DNA of 64,000 nucleotides, taken from positions 1 to 64,000 of the forward strand of contig NW_026971702.1 of NCBI RefSeq assembly GCF_963678635.1, written 5' to 3'. A program made the translations under genes and the position numbers. The stretch comes from Symsagittifera roscoffensis (Eukaryota > Xenacoelomorpha > Acoela > Convolutidae). This document shows positions 13,161-27,550 of this stretch, piece by piece (position 1 is the stretch's first letter; every line of letters starts with the position of its first letter). The notes below the pieces were generated by a model that worked only from the letters and a program-made list of their open reading frames with translations, made no database searches and had not been told where the DNA came from.

Positions 13161-15479
13161 CAATAAAAATATACTTTCTAATTAGTCTTGAAAAAAAACA
13201 CAAAAATGACAGAAATTCTCATGATGACCTTAATGTCTTAAAAATAGAGCATTTATTGCCATAGATACGGATATAGTGTTGCCAAAATTGAACAAAAACA
13301 ACACGATAAATCGGATCAAGCACTGAAAAATAGGGAATCAAAAATATCATTTCATCAATACATGAAAAAAGTTCAAAATTTATCCAATGAACTCATCCAA
13401 AAATCTAAAAGTTCCGGAAAGCCACTTCCTATAATAATAGCAGGCTACAATCACCACATTTAAGCTTTTTCCGCGGACGATGTCCATTAAGACGAAAATC
13501 ACGAAAACTATTCACAAAACAGATATAGCCAATCAATTAGCCAGAATTGCCAATATAGGGAGAATTATTCAAGATCCAGCGGAAACAGAAGTAACTACTC
13601 CAAATATTATAGAAACTGATCATGCTCAATTAATCAAAACCAATATAAATCAAATAGTCAACACGAAAGTTTTCAAATACCGATAAAAGAAAATAATCGA
13701 AAACCCAAAATTGGATTCATTTTAAAATTAGACCTTGAAATGGTTCAAACAACAGACCACATAAAGCATTTTAGAACAAAAAGTCACGAGACAACTCTAG
13801 AAAAAAAGTTATGAAAATCGATCCCGGAATTATTTTCAATCAGCACAAAGGAATACTTCACAACATTCGCATAACCAAAATCATATTTTTCGAACCAGAA
13901 ATAAAACCAAAATGTACATCTAAACCTTGAACATCAAAGACAGAAGGATCAAAAACAGACTACAAATGAAATAACTCAGACCCATCAGGAAAAAATAATA
14001 CGGAATTTTTAGAAATGCAACTAAATCATATACACTGTGAAAGTACAGATGAGGAAAATGAAACCGAAAGTACACAAGTTTTTAACTGTTAAGGAATGAA
14101 CATGAATAAGAAGTTATAATTGAATCAAACTAATATCTAAATGAAAGTCCTAACTCAAATCTAGTGAATCAAACACTGATCAAAAAACCAAAATGGATTC
14201 TATACCTCATTTAGTCGAAAATCGAACAAATAATCATCATGCATTCTTTTGAAAAAAAAAATATCAAAAAACAATATAAAACATTCCTTCTTAAAGAAAC
14301 AATCGGACAATCAAATTTCTGTAAGAAAACCCAAAGAGTAAAAAACTTCAACACCAGATCTTGAAACTGGTTTTTCAATTTGTTTAGGGAGCAGAATTAA
14401 GTATTATTCACAACATACCAAACTCCCTTTAAATAAACGTCAAGCAATCTAGCCGCAACGCAAGGCACATATTGACGAACTTATAAAAAATCCAGTTATA
14501 CATTATACCAACACGAACAATGGAACAAATATCTTTTGCTAAAACTATTCAAACTAATTTTTCATATAAAAGATAAAAAAGGCACAACATGTTCCGAATT
14601 CCATTGTAAATCCGAATATCAAAGTACATATCAACAATCAACATCTTAATAAGTTACAAATAAAAGATGAAAACACCAGAACAGATAATACATTTTCAGC
14701 ATTTTTCTAAAGACAACACCCGTTGTTTTTCAAATATCTACTTTATTTACAACCAGCAACGTAAACATTCAAACCATTAACTTGACCCTCAGATGAATAT
14801 CCAATCAACCAAACTCACCAATATAACAATGATCAAAATACATTTCAATTATACTTATCCGATCTTGAATTCAATGCAGTTCATTAATTCTTTAGAGTAA
14901 CAGTTTCATCCATAAAATATGCAAAAATTACAAATACAGACACAATCGCGTTATACGTATACAAAATACACACATATATTGAGCCCACTCTGTAAAAAGG
15001 ATATAGAGTGAAAAACGCTCAAAACTAATAGACTTTTGCCAATTTACAATTGTAAAGAAAGATTTATATATTGACAATATCACAAATGAAGTGGAACGAA
15101 CCCCAGATTATTTCACAAAAACCTTTTATTTAAAAACTACATTTAAAAAAAAACTAATGAACACCAGCTATTCTTGACAACATTTATTTTTCAACCTTCC
15201 CAAATAAATCAACAAGAATTTGAACAGTTAGCACTTTTTTGTGAAAAAAACCCCAAGGTCCTCGCAACATCAAAACATCGACCACTATAAAACTAAAACA
15301 GAATCTAGAATCCACTGGTGTTGTACTTATACCTGAGCTTTGTAAATTGATTCACTATTCTCCAACCCTTGATCTGAATTCAAACCTCGACTAAGAAAGA
15401 TAAAAATTTACTCAGATGTAACCTATACACTTGATAGCAGTACAAAATGATTCAAAAGCCCCAATCCTTAATTCAAGAC

Positions 15480-17250
15480 AAACAACCTCGAGTATTAGAG
15501 AAACCTCACAAAAAGCATAAGAAATAACGGTTTAGGAAATAAAAACTGACTCCCGGATTTTGCATCAATCATTGTAACACTCAAGTCAAGAAATAAATTA
15601 AGAAACAAAAAAAATGATAACAATTCATATTTGTTGCTTAAAAGAAGCACGATACGGCCTCGCATAGACAAAAAGATTTTCATAGAGATCAAAAAAGCAA
15701 AAAAAAAGAAGTAATCTCATAATCCTAAAACAAAACACAGAAAAAATCAAATTTTCAAGAAGACGAAACGTTGTATTGGAGTCTGACTCAACAACAAATC
15801 AAGTTTTCAAAAAGTTGTGTATTGCAAGACAAAAATAGACAAGTAGACAACAAAAACATTATCCATAAGAGGCAGGAGCAGATTAAAGAACTCGTAAACA
15901 TGAAATCCCAGAAGTCAAAATCTGTAGACAATTACGTGACCATTATCTATCAGGCATATGTAAAAAAAACCTCACAATATGGCGTATTCGCAATCAAAAC
16001 TTACCAACAAATACATAAAATCAACCATCTTATCGGAAAGAAACAGATAACATAGAGGCGGAAGTTTCAAAAAGTTTTTTTTTAAAACATTAGGAAAAAT
16101 ACAACACCTGAAATCACAGAAAGCAAGCTCAACTTTCATTCACAAATGATACTTTTTGTATTATTCATAGCTTTGTTTCCATATTAGAACCAAACGATTC
16201 AGAATACGCATCTCGACCACAAACATCTTGACGAGCAATAGTAAGACGAGAACGTAATCTCTTCTCACGCTCTTTAGATTCATTTCGTGAGAAACTCACT
16301 GAAAATGGAAAATCTCAAAGCCTTAAAAATGACATGCAAACAATTATATATTGGTTCTTAATAGATAATTTCCAAATTCAGAGTTCATTCCAGATTTCAT
16401 GATCCAGATTTCATTCCACAAGCAAGAAAAAATCTAAGACCACAAAATGACGACGAAACTGTTTCATCATATTGTAAACATTATATATGGGGCGCATATT
16501 GGTCTCACTTTTTTAAATGCACCAAACAATATCTCAAATGCAGCAATTACAACAGTCTCAGGACTTAGAGAGTGTTTAAGAGTAACTCCATTAAGAACTG
16601 ATACCAAACCTTTATTTTATAACACTACATTTTACAAAATTCATAATAAGCAAGAGAATTCAAACGCATCTTTATATCTAACTATACAAAATATTCAAAC
16701 ACCATCACATTTTACCAATGATGAACTTGTTGAAATTCTAACTACAACAACAAAACAAAGTTGTTCAGAAGAGTGAACTATATATAACATTTTAAAACAT
16801 ATAACAGTTTGAAATAACCAAATCTCAACCTACAATTTTTAAACAAAAACCAAAAACAGCAGAATCACTCCGAATGAAAAAAATTCTATACCTTGTGGGT
16901 TGTTCTTTTAAAACATCTAATATAATGCTAAGGTTATAATCAGAAACTGATCGTGAATACCCGCTAGAAGATTTTTTAAACGCTGTCGCACACATTTAAA
17001 ATTAAAAATCGGCCCAAACTCAATAAAAACACCACTTCACTAAAATTGACTCCAAAGACAGTGTTGATACAAACTACGCTTGACGTTGCGGCTCAAGAAT
17101 TGTTTCCAATCCTACCTAAAGAAATAAAATCTGAGTGGAAACGATTCACGCAAAAAAATCATAAATTTTTTGTCTCTGAAAGAAACAAACAACATCAACG
17201 AATTATGTGCAATGAACTTTGTAGAATTGTAAACGAAACTATAAAATAAC
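15480..17250 (+). pseudogene. gag-like remnant, copy 2
   Basis: This is the homologue of 11,520-13,160, slightly better preserved. A 94-residue frame lies at 15,771-16,055, a 109-residue frame at 16,447-16,776 and a 67-residue frame at 17,046-17,249 (ends ...IVNETIK). Differences from copy 1 are scattered and include single-base indels that move the frame. The region 17,250-19,378 is degraded and carries no frame I can name. Confidence 0.4.
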
Positions 17251-19379
17251 TCGCACTGTGTCTAAAACCTCTGGCAACAAGAACATATTTTCTAAATACA
17301 CTTGACAGAAAAACACAGAAATTCTCGTGATGACCTTAACGCCTTAAAAATGGAGCAATTTTTGTCGTAGATACGGACAGAGTGTTGCCAAAGGTGGGGA
17401 AAAACAGCACGATAAGTCGAATCAAGCGCTGAACCATTAAAGAACCAAGAATATCCTTTTATCAATACATGGAAAAAGATCAAAACTTATCCAATAAACT
17501 CATCCAAAACTAATAGTTCAGGAAAACCACTTCCTTCCAGCTATAGTAATAGCAGGCCACAATCACCACAATTAAGTTTTTTCGCGGACGATCCCCATAT
17601 AGGCGAAACTCACAAAAATTATTTCTCAAGAATTTCTCAAGATCCAGCGAAAACAGAAGTAACTACTCCAACTATTACAGAAACTGATCAAGCTCAAGTA
17701 ATCAAAACTAATATTAATCAAATAGTCATTCAAGAAAACTTTCGAATACCAATAAAAAGAAAATAATCAAATAACCATTATTCACTTTACAAATAGACCT
17801 TGAAATGGTTCAAACAACAGATCACACAATGCATTTTAGAACATAAAATCACGAGACAACTCCGAATCTAGAAACAACCGTTATGAAAATCGATCCCGGA
17901 ATTATTTTCAATCACCACACCAGAATACTTCACATCATTCACGTAACCAAAATCTTACGTGAATTTACTAAAAAATGTACATCTGAACACTAAACATCAA
18001 CAACAGAAGAATCAAAAACAGACTCAAAATGAAAAAAAAAACTCAGACTCACCAAGAAAAAGTAATATGGAAAAATTAGCAACTAAATCATATACACTGT
18101 GAAAATACAGATGATGAAAATGAAACCGAAAGTACACAAGTTTTAAACTGTTGAGGAATGAACATGAATATGAATTTACAATTGAATCAATTTTCTATCT
18201 GAATGAAAGTCCTAACTCAATACTTAGTGAATCAAACACTGATCGAAAAACCAAAATTGATTACATACCTCATTTAGTCGAAAATCAAACAAATAATCAT
18301 AAAGCACCTTTATGAAAAAATAAATCAAAAAACAACCTAAAACATTCCCTCTCAAAGAAAAAAACCTGGACAATCAAACATCTTCTAGAAAACCCAAAGA
18401 GTATAAACGTTCAACACCAGATATTGAAACTGATTTTTTAATTGATTAGGGAGCAGAATCAGGTATTATTCACAAAATACCACATCCTTTTTTTCATAAA
18501 CTTCAAGCAATCTAGCCACAGCACAGGGCACACAATGACGAACTAATAAAAAATCCAATTATATTTTATACCAACACTACCAATGGAACAAAATAAATTT
18601 TGCTTTAACTCTTCAAACAAATTTTTCATATAACAGAAGAAAAACATAACATATTCCGAATTCCATTGTAAATCTGAATACCAAAGTACATATCAACAAT
18701 CAACATCTTAATAGGTTACAATTAAAAGATGAAAACACCAGAACAGATAATACAATTTCAGCATTTTTCTAAAGACAATACTCGTTTTTTTTTCAATTAT
18801 CTGCTTTATTTACAACCAGCAAGGTAAACATTTAAAACCATCAACTTGACCCTCAGATGGATATTCAATCAACCAATCTTACCAATATAACAATGATCAA
18901 AATACATTTCAATTATACTTGTCCGATCTTGAATTCAATGCAGTTCTCTAATTCTTTAGAGTAACAAATTCATCCATAAAATATGCAAAAAAAAATACAT
19001 ATAATAATCGCAGTACACATATACAAAAATTGTTCAAACAGAATAACAATCCCTGTAGGACTATCAGGAAATTGCGAAACACACGCTATTTTGGGCCCAC
19101 TCAGTAAAAAGCATATAGGGTGAAAAAAAATCAAAACTTTTAGACTTTTGCCATTCTACAATTTAAAACAAAGATTTATCTAATAACAATATCACAAAAT
19201 AGTTGGAACGGAACCTAGAATATTTCACAAAAACCCTTTATTTTAAACCTACATTTGAACTTTTTGAAAACACTACCGAACACCAGCTATTTTTTCCAAC
19301 CTACCCAAAAAAATCAACAGTATTTGAACAGTTAGCTTTTTTTTATCAAAAACCCCAAGGTCCTCGCAAGATCAAAATT

Positions 19380-20130
19380 TGATGTGGGAAAGATTCATTC
19401 ACCATACATTCCACTTAAAATCGACGCATTTCCTAATAGTCAACGCTCAAGTAAAAGTAAAATACATTTACATGATGAGTTAAAAAGACATTAAGACTTC
19501 CATGAGCTACAGCCATGAGTAATTAAAAAGCAACAGCCTAAGGGAAACGCATTTGTGAACTCAATTATTACTCTCTCAAAAGGCAAACCCCTTAAGGTAT
19601 TAATAGACGCAAATTATCAAAGCTCCTTAATTATGAATCTAAATGCATTTGGCCTATAGAACCAATACTAAAAAAACTCACAGAAATAAACGGACAACAT
19701 TATACAACAGCTGACATGAGGAGTGCTTATTATTGAAATCCATTAGTACAAAAATCACGCCCCTTAACATAATTTGTTTTTGGCAACCAACAAAATGAAT
19801 TTAACAGATTTTTCTATTATCTTAGGATATTAGTATCTCTTTATATTTCTTTAAGTTTTTTTTCTGCAGTTAATAGTAAAATTTTCAGACCTCCTATTTG
19901 GTTAAAAATGTTATCTCGTATTCAGACGATGTCTTCATACAATCAAAAACAAAACAAGAGATCTTGAAACTTTAAGATACGATTTTTACTAAGCAAACAT
20001 GAAAGCAGCCCCCGATAAATTACCTTTTTTTCCTCAACCGTGTAAATATCATGGGATATGTTTGTGAAGAAACAACGATAGCACACCGGTCAAAATAGAA
20101 AAATTCCTTGGAATTTTAAACTTTTTGAGC
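19380..20130 (+). pseudogene. Ty3/gypsy-type reverse transcriptase, decayed
   Basis: In the family this enzyme copies element RNA into DNA inside virus-like particles. Reading across several frameshifts and stops, RT blocks appear in order: an LIDANYQS block near 19,600, a TADMRSAYYQ helix near 19,710, an FVFGNQQ block near 19,780, and the catalytic box as YSDD at 19,919-19,930 followed by VFIQS. A MGYVCEE thumb/connection block lies near 20,050. The LIDAN...PIEP variant of block 2 recalls env-bearing invertebrate gypsy elements rather than the usual DYRxLN form (from memory). Too many stops for function. Confidence 0.75.
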
Positions 20131-20259
20131 AAACTTGTTTATGAAAGGAAACTTTATCTTTCGACCATTTCCTAACATATTACGTCAACTGAACAATTTC
20201 GAAAGGAACCTGGAACACAAAAACAATTTCATGGAACAAAACACTACTGTCCTATCAAA

Positions 20260-20560
20260 TAAATAATTTTGTCATTCATCCCAAACAACCAATCTATGCC
20301 ATGTGCATCGCTTCCAATTTTGCGAATTGACGCAGCATTTTTACAATCACATCGAGGCAAAAACAAAATGACTTTACTATCAGCAACTTCAAGACTTTTC
20401 ACACAAGCAGAGCTAGGACTCTCTACATTTAAGAGAGAGTATGCAGCTCTAACTTATACATTAACAGATATCAATTTTCAATCCCTGGATAAAAGCATCC
20501 AACAGCTATATTTTCTGATCATAAGATAATTATCGTTCTCTCTACACAAAAATTTAATCC
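20260..20560 (+). pseudogene. gypsy-type RNase H, decayed
   Basis: An 86-residue frame (20,269-20,529) shows the RNase H signature of gypsy elements: a strand ending in an AS-N motif (ASNF in a shifted frame near 20,310), then SATSRLFTQAELGLSTFKRE, in which the E and the following Arg-Glu are the typical conserved residues. A downstream DHK appears near 20,515. It directly follows the reverse transcriptase, as expected in pol. One frameshift near 20,330 separates the first strand from the rest. Confidence 0.7.
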
Positions 20561-20979
20561 GATTCGTAGAGAGTAAGGAAGTCAATTAATTTAAGATAAA
20601 TTCTAAAGTTACAAATAGTTTGAACAACAGGTAACAACTTTACTCTATCGGACACTCATAATCGCAGATCACCACCAAAATTATATACACGAAAAACAAC
20701 CGTATCAATAATGCAACATAAAAATATTTTTCTCGCTTAAGACGAAACATCACAACGACTAGAAAGCAAATACGCGGTTAAAATTGTTTCTGATACTGAA
20801 CAGAAAAAAATTTAGAAAATTTTTTACGTTGCTTAGACAGCCAGAACAATCAATACAAAGTTGATTTATAAAGAAACAACACATTTAAATTAATTTCATG
20901 CTCATCGTGGATAAAAAGCAAAACACAATCAAAAACACATAAACAAGTTCCAAAACGAAGTAAGTTTTTCCCACTAAAC

Positions 20980-22150
20980 GCAAAGAAGATCTAATTGATA
21001 CAACAAATTAAGCAAGACCACTAGATAGGAATACAAAAGATATCATTACTAAAAAATTTGGTTTAAAAGACCCAAATACAATATAACTTTATAGAATCGA
21101 GAAAATGAAAATACCTTTGTGCCAGGAACAAATGCTTTAACAACTGATCTGGTTAAGGATGTCAGTAACTTGACACTGCTAGACGCCTATTAAAATCTTG
21201 GCATTAATACAAACTAAACCAACAAACACTGATATGACTGTTTTAATAAAAAAACATTACTCCTAGACTTTCAAATATAAAAAAAAACACGGCAATCAGT
21301 AAAAACACCAAACAATTGGATAACAGATTCCAGATAAAAATTACTCTGTCTACCCTTAAAATTAACAGTAATAGAGTTCCATACAACTCACTCCTTAAAA
21401 AGAAAAGGACATACAGGAGCAAAAAAAACATGCCACCATTTCACTCAAAACTTTTTTTTCCAAATCATCAAACATGGATTAAAATACTTTGTAACAATTG
21501 TTTCAAACGTTTTCCACATCAAAATCAAATTGTAGACAGACTAGATTTTAGAAGATAAAGCATATTTTCAATCACAGAACTTCTTTTGGCACAAACGACC
21601 CTATATCGCTATATTCAGAAAACAATTCATACATAGTGGTTGTTTTGGACCCATTTACAATGATTGTAGCATTAAACTCTATAGCAGATTTAATGCTTGT
21701 TCTGCATAAACGACAATTCATGAACAATGGATAGCAAATTTTGGATTATTCGAAATCCCCGTTAAAGACATTGGAATAGAATTTTAAAAAGTGAAATAAT
21801 CAACGTTTTTCCTTTAGATAACATCAAACACAAACATAGAACCTCCTATGCTCCATAGACAAATGGAAGAGTTGAAGGAATGAACAGTTCATTACAAAAA
21901 AATCTCCAATGTTTACTCAATTGAGACGATAAAAAATGCCAAATGGTCAACAGACGTAAGATTATTTCTACTAGTATATAACTCGCAATTCACAACATCA
22001 TTTTGGATTATCACTGTAGGAAATGGTTTTCAATCAAAAACCACAAAACCAAATTTGTTCACAGCAAATTCATCAAAAAAGCGCAAAAAAGCTGCCAACC
22101 GACAAAAGACTCCTTTTGTTACTAATTACCACCTCATTTTCATTAAGCTT
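20980..22150 (+). pseudogene. gypsy-type integrase, decayed
   Basis: The N-terminal zinc-binding region is seen as a FPNHQTWIKILCNNC block at about 21,462-21,510. The rve core follows in broken frames: first catalytic Asp in IVVVLDPFT (codon 21,648-21,650), second Asp in the VKDIGIEF block at 21,761-21,784, and a SYAP-TNGRVEGMN block at about 21,845-21,890 around the third acidic residue. Gene order reverse transcriptase, RNase H, integrase is that of Ty3/gypsy. Multiple stops make it non-functional. Confidence 0.7.
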
Positions 22151-23239
22151 TAAAATTAGCCTCTGGTAACACCAAAAATTGAATAGTAAATATTTAAAAA
22201 AATTATCAAAAGTAGCACAAAAAATAACAAAAAGCCAAATTATTCATTCACGAATAAGTTCACGCATCAGATTTGAAAGTATAAAATTTGTAACAATTCT
22301 AATTTTTACGATGCAAAATTAATTTCGAAAAGGTCACAACATATTCGAAAGTGACCTAATCAAATCATTGCAAAACCCACAGATGTAGCATACAAATTAA
22401 CTGATCAACATACACGGAAGTAACCAGACAGAGGATTTTTTTTAGCATTTTACCTCTAAGAAAAGCTCATCGCGAACTTACAAAATCAAAATAACACTCT
22501 TTTACAGGACCACACCTTGTTGACACTCCACGATACAATCATGAATCACAACAATCGAAAACCCCAAATTAATACTTCCACGGCCACTCAACACGCTAAA
22601 ACAAAAAATATGTCAAAAAAAAACTCTACAAAAACCAGCTGGCAAAAAAAGAACAAAACATAAATTCTAAGAACAACTTCGTCAACCATTATAAAACATT
22701 ATAAAACTTTTATTCCTCAATCAAAAACTTTGAAGTAAAATTAATTTCCACAACTTTCAACTGATCCATTCACCCCTACATTGTTTTCAAATCATTGACA
22801 AAAGCTTTTGATCAAAGCAAGCCGAACAATCTACTCGTGTATCTTATGTAGAAAACCCGTAAAATTTTGCAGAAAGACATGCAGCAATATCACAACCACT
22901 GATACCAGCCCATCGGCACGCTCACATAAGCAAACCACAGTTCGAAACAAAACTCAACCATCATAACAACAGGATTTACTCGAACTAAGACATCAAAGTC
23001 AAAATCAAAACCCAACACTCACAATAGAGAGACGAATAATTCATCCACGACGAAATAGGAACCTGGCAACACCATGAGTTCAGGAAATCATTTCAATATG
23101 CCTTCATCACCTACATCACCACCCCTAGATCTTTGAAGTGAAACAATCCAAAGCAGTTCCTCGCCTATACGTACAACAGAATAAACCTATTTTTTCATGA
23201 GATTACTTAGGTTCAACGCCAACAGCTGAGCAAAAAGGG
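22151..23239 (+). other. pol-to-env spacer, unassigned
   Basis: Protein-like but unrecognised stretches rich in Thr, Pro, Asn and Gln occur in shifting frames (for example near 22,500-22,700 and 23,040-23,220). This could be the integrase tail or the 5' part of an additional element gene. Nothing here matches a family I can name. Confidence 0.3.
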
Positions 23240-23839
23240 GAAAACCCATTCAACCCCCACCTCCTCTAGTAAACTGCCCCATTGGATCAACTAAATCTTT
23301 TTTCAAGGTGTTTCAAACCTGGTTAAAGAACCAATATAATTTTTTGCAGATACAATCTTGTCATTACCTGAAACCTTATCTCTCCCATCAACGCCTTAGT
23401 AACAGGTATAACAACAATAACTACTTTTCCAACAAAAAATCCAGATCAGTTGAGCGATCGATATCCAGAATTAAAAAACACCAGCAAATTCACCGATTAG
23501 ATTGAATAAATTTGTAGCACCATCTCCACTATTTGGACAACATATCGATAGTAGTCACCTACAATTTATACACTACAACTTATACACGTTATTGATAGAA
23601 CTTCAAAAATTTATCAATCAAATATTCTCAAAAATAGGATTATTTATAATCCTTGAAATCACTTCCAAACAAATCAACTTGTTATATCACCCATTATCAT
23701 AACCTCCAACAGAAATAACTGTTAAATCATTATCCTCCGTTTATATGCACAGAACTAATTTATAAAACGACAGTTACACTAAAAAGACTAAAAGTTATTT
23801 AAAGTTTTCTACAATTCTTCTCAGGACTATCGTATATAT

Positions 23840-25690
23840 GTATACTTTATTTCCTTTATCAATAAGTTATTTTTCCCTCATGGTCAATCTTGAAACCACA
23901 AACAACTCACATAACCCACAAGCACCTCACGAACACCTCACATAACCACATAACCCCTCACCACGAACAGTACCCAAAGATCTCAACGTAACTTATTAAG
24001 ATTGCGGAGATCACCAACAAAAAACGCTACCCAAATACGCAATTAACCAGGTTACGCAATGCGTGTTCGAACAACAAGAGTTAGAAGCAACAAAGGAATT
24101 TGCAATACTATTTTCAAAAGCTCACAGGAAAATTTTTTAAAAAGAAATTACCTTAATCTCAAAATTCAAACAGAATCAAAATTCATAGATTCATGATTCA
24201 TACTACCAAAGCAACAATTAAAAACTATTACATTTCAAAACAGAAGACGTTAAAAATCAATTAGAAACCCTAGAGATTATAACGAACGAAGATCATAAAC
24301 AAAATTCTGTAAGTTTTCATCTTTTTCCAGACTGAGCCAAGTCCAACATGAACAATATCACTGCCACAAACAGCTTGATGAAAAATTTCGATTTAAGTGT
24401 GCACAAGAAAAATTAAAACACAATAAAAATTGGATAATCCATATGAGTTTAAAAAACTCATCAAATTGTGAAGCAAACACAAACACTCCGGAAATCAAGA
24501 TATGAAGTTTTTTGATTGAAAAATTCAACTCTAAAAAGTACAATCAACTTGTGATGAACCCACGTTAATACACACTTACAAAAACTATCAAAAAATAACA
24601 ACACGTAATTTTGCGCAATCATTTTGACATCTAGCTTGATATGAAATTTGATTTTCCAATAAAGAGAATTTTTCAAGGAAAGTCACTATCCACACTAGAA
24701 ACACTACATCAAATATGTAAATTCGAACGAAAACAAATATTGCATTCTCCCGCATTAGCAGTTCTAAAACGCCTTATAAAAATATTGAAGTGATCGAAAA
24801 GGAAGTACCTCGTTTTCAAATCTACCCTGAAACAGAACTATCATTTATTTATACAAAAGCAATTTTTTTGCACACAATATTCAGAAAAAATCGTTGAATA
24901 TGATAAAAGATTTGACATGAACATAGGACACCTCATATTTTTCGATGCGCAACTGAACCAAAATAACCCTACGGATGCAAAATCTCAAACACCAGTTACA
25001 TTTTAAACAAAAACAATGGAAACACAGGAGGAAAACTACTACCAAAAACGCGTGTTAGTACACACTTACAAGAACTATCAATAGAGAACGACACAAAAAT
25101 TTGCGCAACCATTATGACATCTATCTTGATATGAAATTTGAATTTCCAAGAAGTAGAATTTTTCAAGGAAAGTCACCAACCAAACTTGAAACACTACAAC
25201 AAATATGTGAATTCGAACGAAAACAAATAGTGCATTCTCCCACATTAGCAGTTCTAAAAAGTCCTTTTGCAGGATACCTACTATCAGGTAACCGCTCAAA
25301 CTTTATAGAGTACAAAAGAAACATCTTTTGATAAATACAAGCAAAAAACATCATACTCCACTTTAATGCCAATTTTATAAAATTCTGAGCCAAAAGCATC
25401 CGCGTGATGGTTCCTAACCCTAAAGTGGATCTATAAAATTTCACTCCAAACAAGATACATAAGATAACATTCGCATTTATCAATTTCAATAACTAATTAC
25501 AAAAATGGAAACTATCCAAAGACAATCAATTGATCAAAACTTCCAAAAACTCACTGAAACAACCGTTTTCTCTTATATCCGGGTACAACACTATAGTAAT
25601 TTTCTAAGGACATCGAGGATTGCTTCTATATAAATGGAAAAAAGTACTACTCTCGAGATTTTTCACCAATCAACATCTTTAGCTTTTAAC
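23840..25690 (+). pseudogene. env-like glycoprotein remnant, unit 1
   Basis: The location 3' of integrase is where env sits in env-bearing gypsy elements. A segment at 25,101-25,331 carries AGYLLSGNRSNF, which resembles a conserved block of the long invertebrate retroelement envelope family, and a Cys-containing block near 25,610-25,690 resembles the part that follows it. Part of the segment is internally duplicated: a DMKF-FP block occurs at about 24,640 and again at 25,128. The gene is broken by many stops and shifts. The family call is from memory of motif shape. Confidence 0.4.
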
Positions 25691-26039
25691 ACTTCTTACA
25701 TTGACTATCTTATAAGCAATATTTATTTTTTGGGTTTTTATACTCAATAATTAAGGGAATCTCTTCACACGCAAAATAACTGCCATAGCAAGAAAAATAT
25801 TCCCAGAATTATGCTCCAGATCAAATAAAAAAATCCTTCTCAATGCTTTAATTAGTGAACATAATAAAAAACTTTAAAGAAAACCAAAGATTTACGGAAC
25901 TCCACAAGACAAAACAACTACTACACCCGCAGCATCATCACATTTTATTAATTTATCAAATCAATACCCTTAAAAAACATCAAACAAAGCTATAGAAATG
26001 CATTTCCCGCAGCAAATGGCTTTCACTAAAATATTAAGA

Positions 26040-26935
26040 TGCAACGAAGTCACATATCACACATAAAATTCCAAACACAAAACACTGATGAAAAAAAAAA
26101 AACCAATCATCGAACAGCCACACACAATAAGTTTATGCTCTCAAAGTATGCACTTTTTTTAGCCCAAGATCAGCCGACAGAACGGATCTCTCAATTGTTC
26201 ACTTTCTTATTCCTTCAACTTTCACCGATGCGACTCTCTTATCTCGATCTCAGACTTCACCTCTTCCCGCTAACCAATTTTTAGCCAAAGTTTTTATCTA
26301 ACTCACCACACATGGATTGGGACGACTCAAAAAAAACAGTATTTAACACTAACTCCTATTTGAAAAGCCCCGCAGTGCACACATCTTTTGAGTGTTTGAT
26401 TTCCAGTCCAGTCCAACATGTTTGTCGCAACCTTTTTTCCATGCCATATCTCCCCCACCCCTATTATAAATTCCACTTCATAGTCTTCCTACACTGGCGC
26501 CAGACTCATTCTATCTCCCTCTCAAGTATTGCATCCGATGTACTTAGCACAATAACTGATGACCAGCTCGAGCCTGACCTATATAATTTCATTACTAACC
26601 AACGGCAAATCCATAAAACAAACAAACCACTAAAAGTTCACCAATTAACTCACTCGACCATGAAGAACTCCAAATCCTCCACATCATCTAACATAAATGC
26701 CCCTACCCTTGCAAACGTGTGTCCATGAACTGCAAACCCCCAACAACGCACCTAAATTCTTAATAAAACGCCCAACACCATCCCGATTCCTTAAAATCAG
26801 ACTAATATATCATAAAAGTTAATCTCAATCCCACTGAAAGTTCCCTTACGAAAGACATCAGACGTCTTTCACGAAGGAATGCAGACATCAGAGAAACTTT
26901 TCATTAACACAGACTGAGAAAATTATTTGAGCTAA
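26040..26935 (+). repeat. 3' segment of the env unit with a conserved short frame (copies near 29,400 and 32,590)
   Basis: Homologous blocks lie at about 26,040-26,930, 29,390-30,600 and 32,570-33,757, with shared text such as caattgttcactttctta and gatctcagacttca. Frames of 138, 105 and 117 residues (26,312-26,728, 29,731-30,048, 32,905-33,258) share VCRN, FLHW and DDQL-PDL blocks. Conservation of a frame across old copies could mean a small gene, but the copies are similar enough in DNA that chance is not excluded. A 3' untranslated or U3-like role is equally possible. Confidence 0.4.
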
Positions 26936-27550
26936 TTAGGGAAAACCCGTTCAATCCCCACCTCCTCAAGTAAACTGCCCCATTGGATCAACTAAACATT
27001 TATTCAAGGTGAATCAAACAATGTAAATGAACCAAAAGAAGTCTTCCCAGATACAGTCCTGTCATTACCTGAAACACTATTTCTTCCCTTAACAACTTCG
27101 TTAAAAGGTATAACACCATTCACTACTTTTCGAACAAAATTTCCAGATCAATTGAGCGATCGATATCAAGAATTACAAAACAACAGAAAACCCTCCGATT
27201 AGGTTGGAATTCGTTTGTAGCACCATCTCCACTATTTAGACAACATCTGGATAGTAGCGGCCTCCATACTTGGGCATTGAAAAGGCTACAATTAAGACAC
27301 GGTTTTGATAGAAATTCAAAAAGATAAGAATCAAGTACACTCACAAATAAGACTTTTTCTTAACTTTGAAATCACTTTCAAATTAATCAACCTGTTATAT
27401 CATCCACTGTCATAATCTCCACCAGAAATAACTGTAAAAACACTATCCACATTTTATATGCACAGAATTAATTTATAATGCGATAGATACACTGAAAAGA
27501 CTGAATTAAATTAAAATTTTCCAAAATCTTTTTTCAGGACTATCGTATTT

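Larger units (their letters stand above)
11331..19378 (+). repeat. 3.96-kb direct tandem repeat of the gag side of an LTR element
   Basis: Copy 1 (11,331 to about 15,275) and copy 2 (15,291 to about 19,378) align along their length at an offset of 3,932-3,960 bases, with many substitutions and small indels. The end of copy 1 (ccccaaggtcctcgcaa, about 15,250) matches the end of copy 2 (about 19,355), where the sequence passes into reverse transcriptase. Copy 1 therefore joins head-to-tail to the start of copy 2. Divergence is clearly visible, so the duplication is not recent. Confidence 0.8.

Noticed and set aside
21243-21431. 62-residue minus-strand hydrophobic frame (MFFLLLYVLFFLRSE...)
   Set aside because: Antisense to the gypsy integrase N-terminus. 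Hydrophobicity comes from A-rich plus-strand sequence read in reverse.
25163-25489. 108-residue minus-strand frame in the env region
   Set aside because: Antisense to the env-like segment carrying AGYLLSGNRS. Not kept in unit 2.
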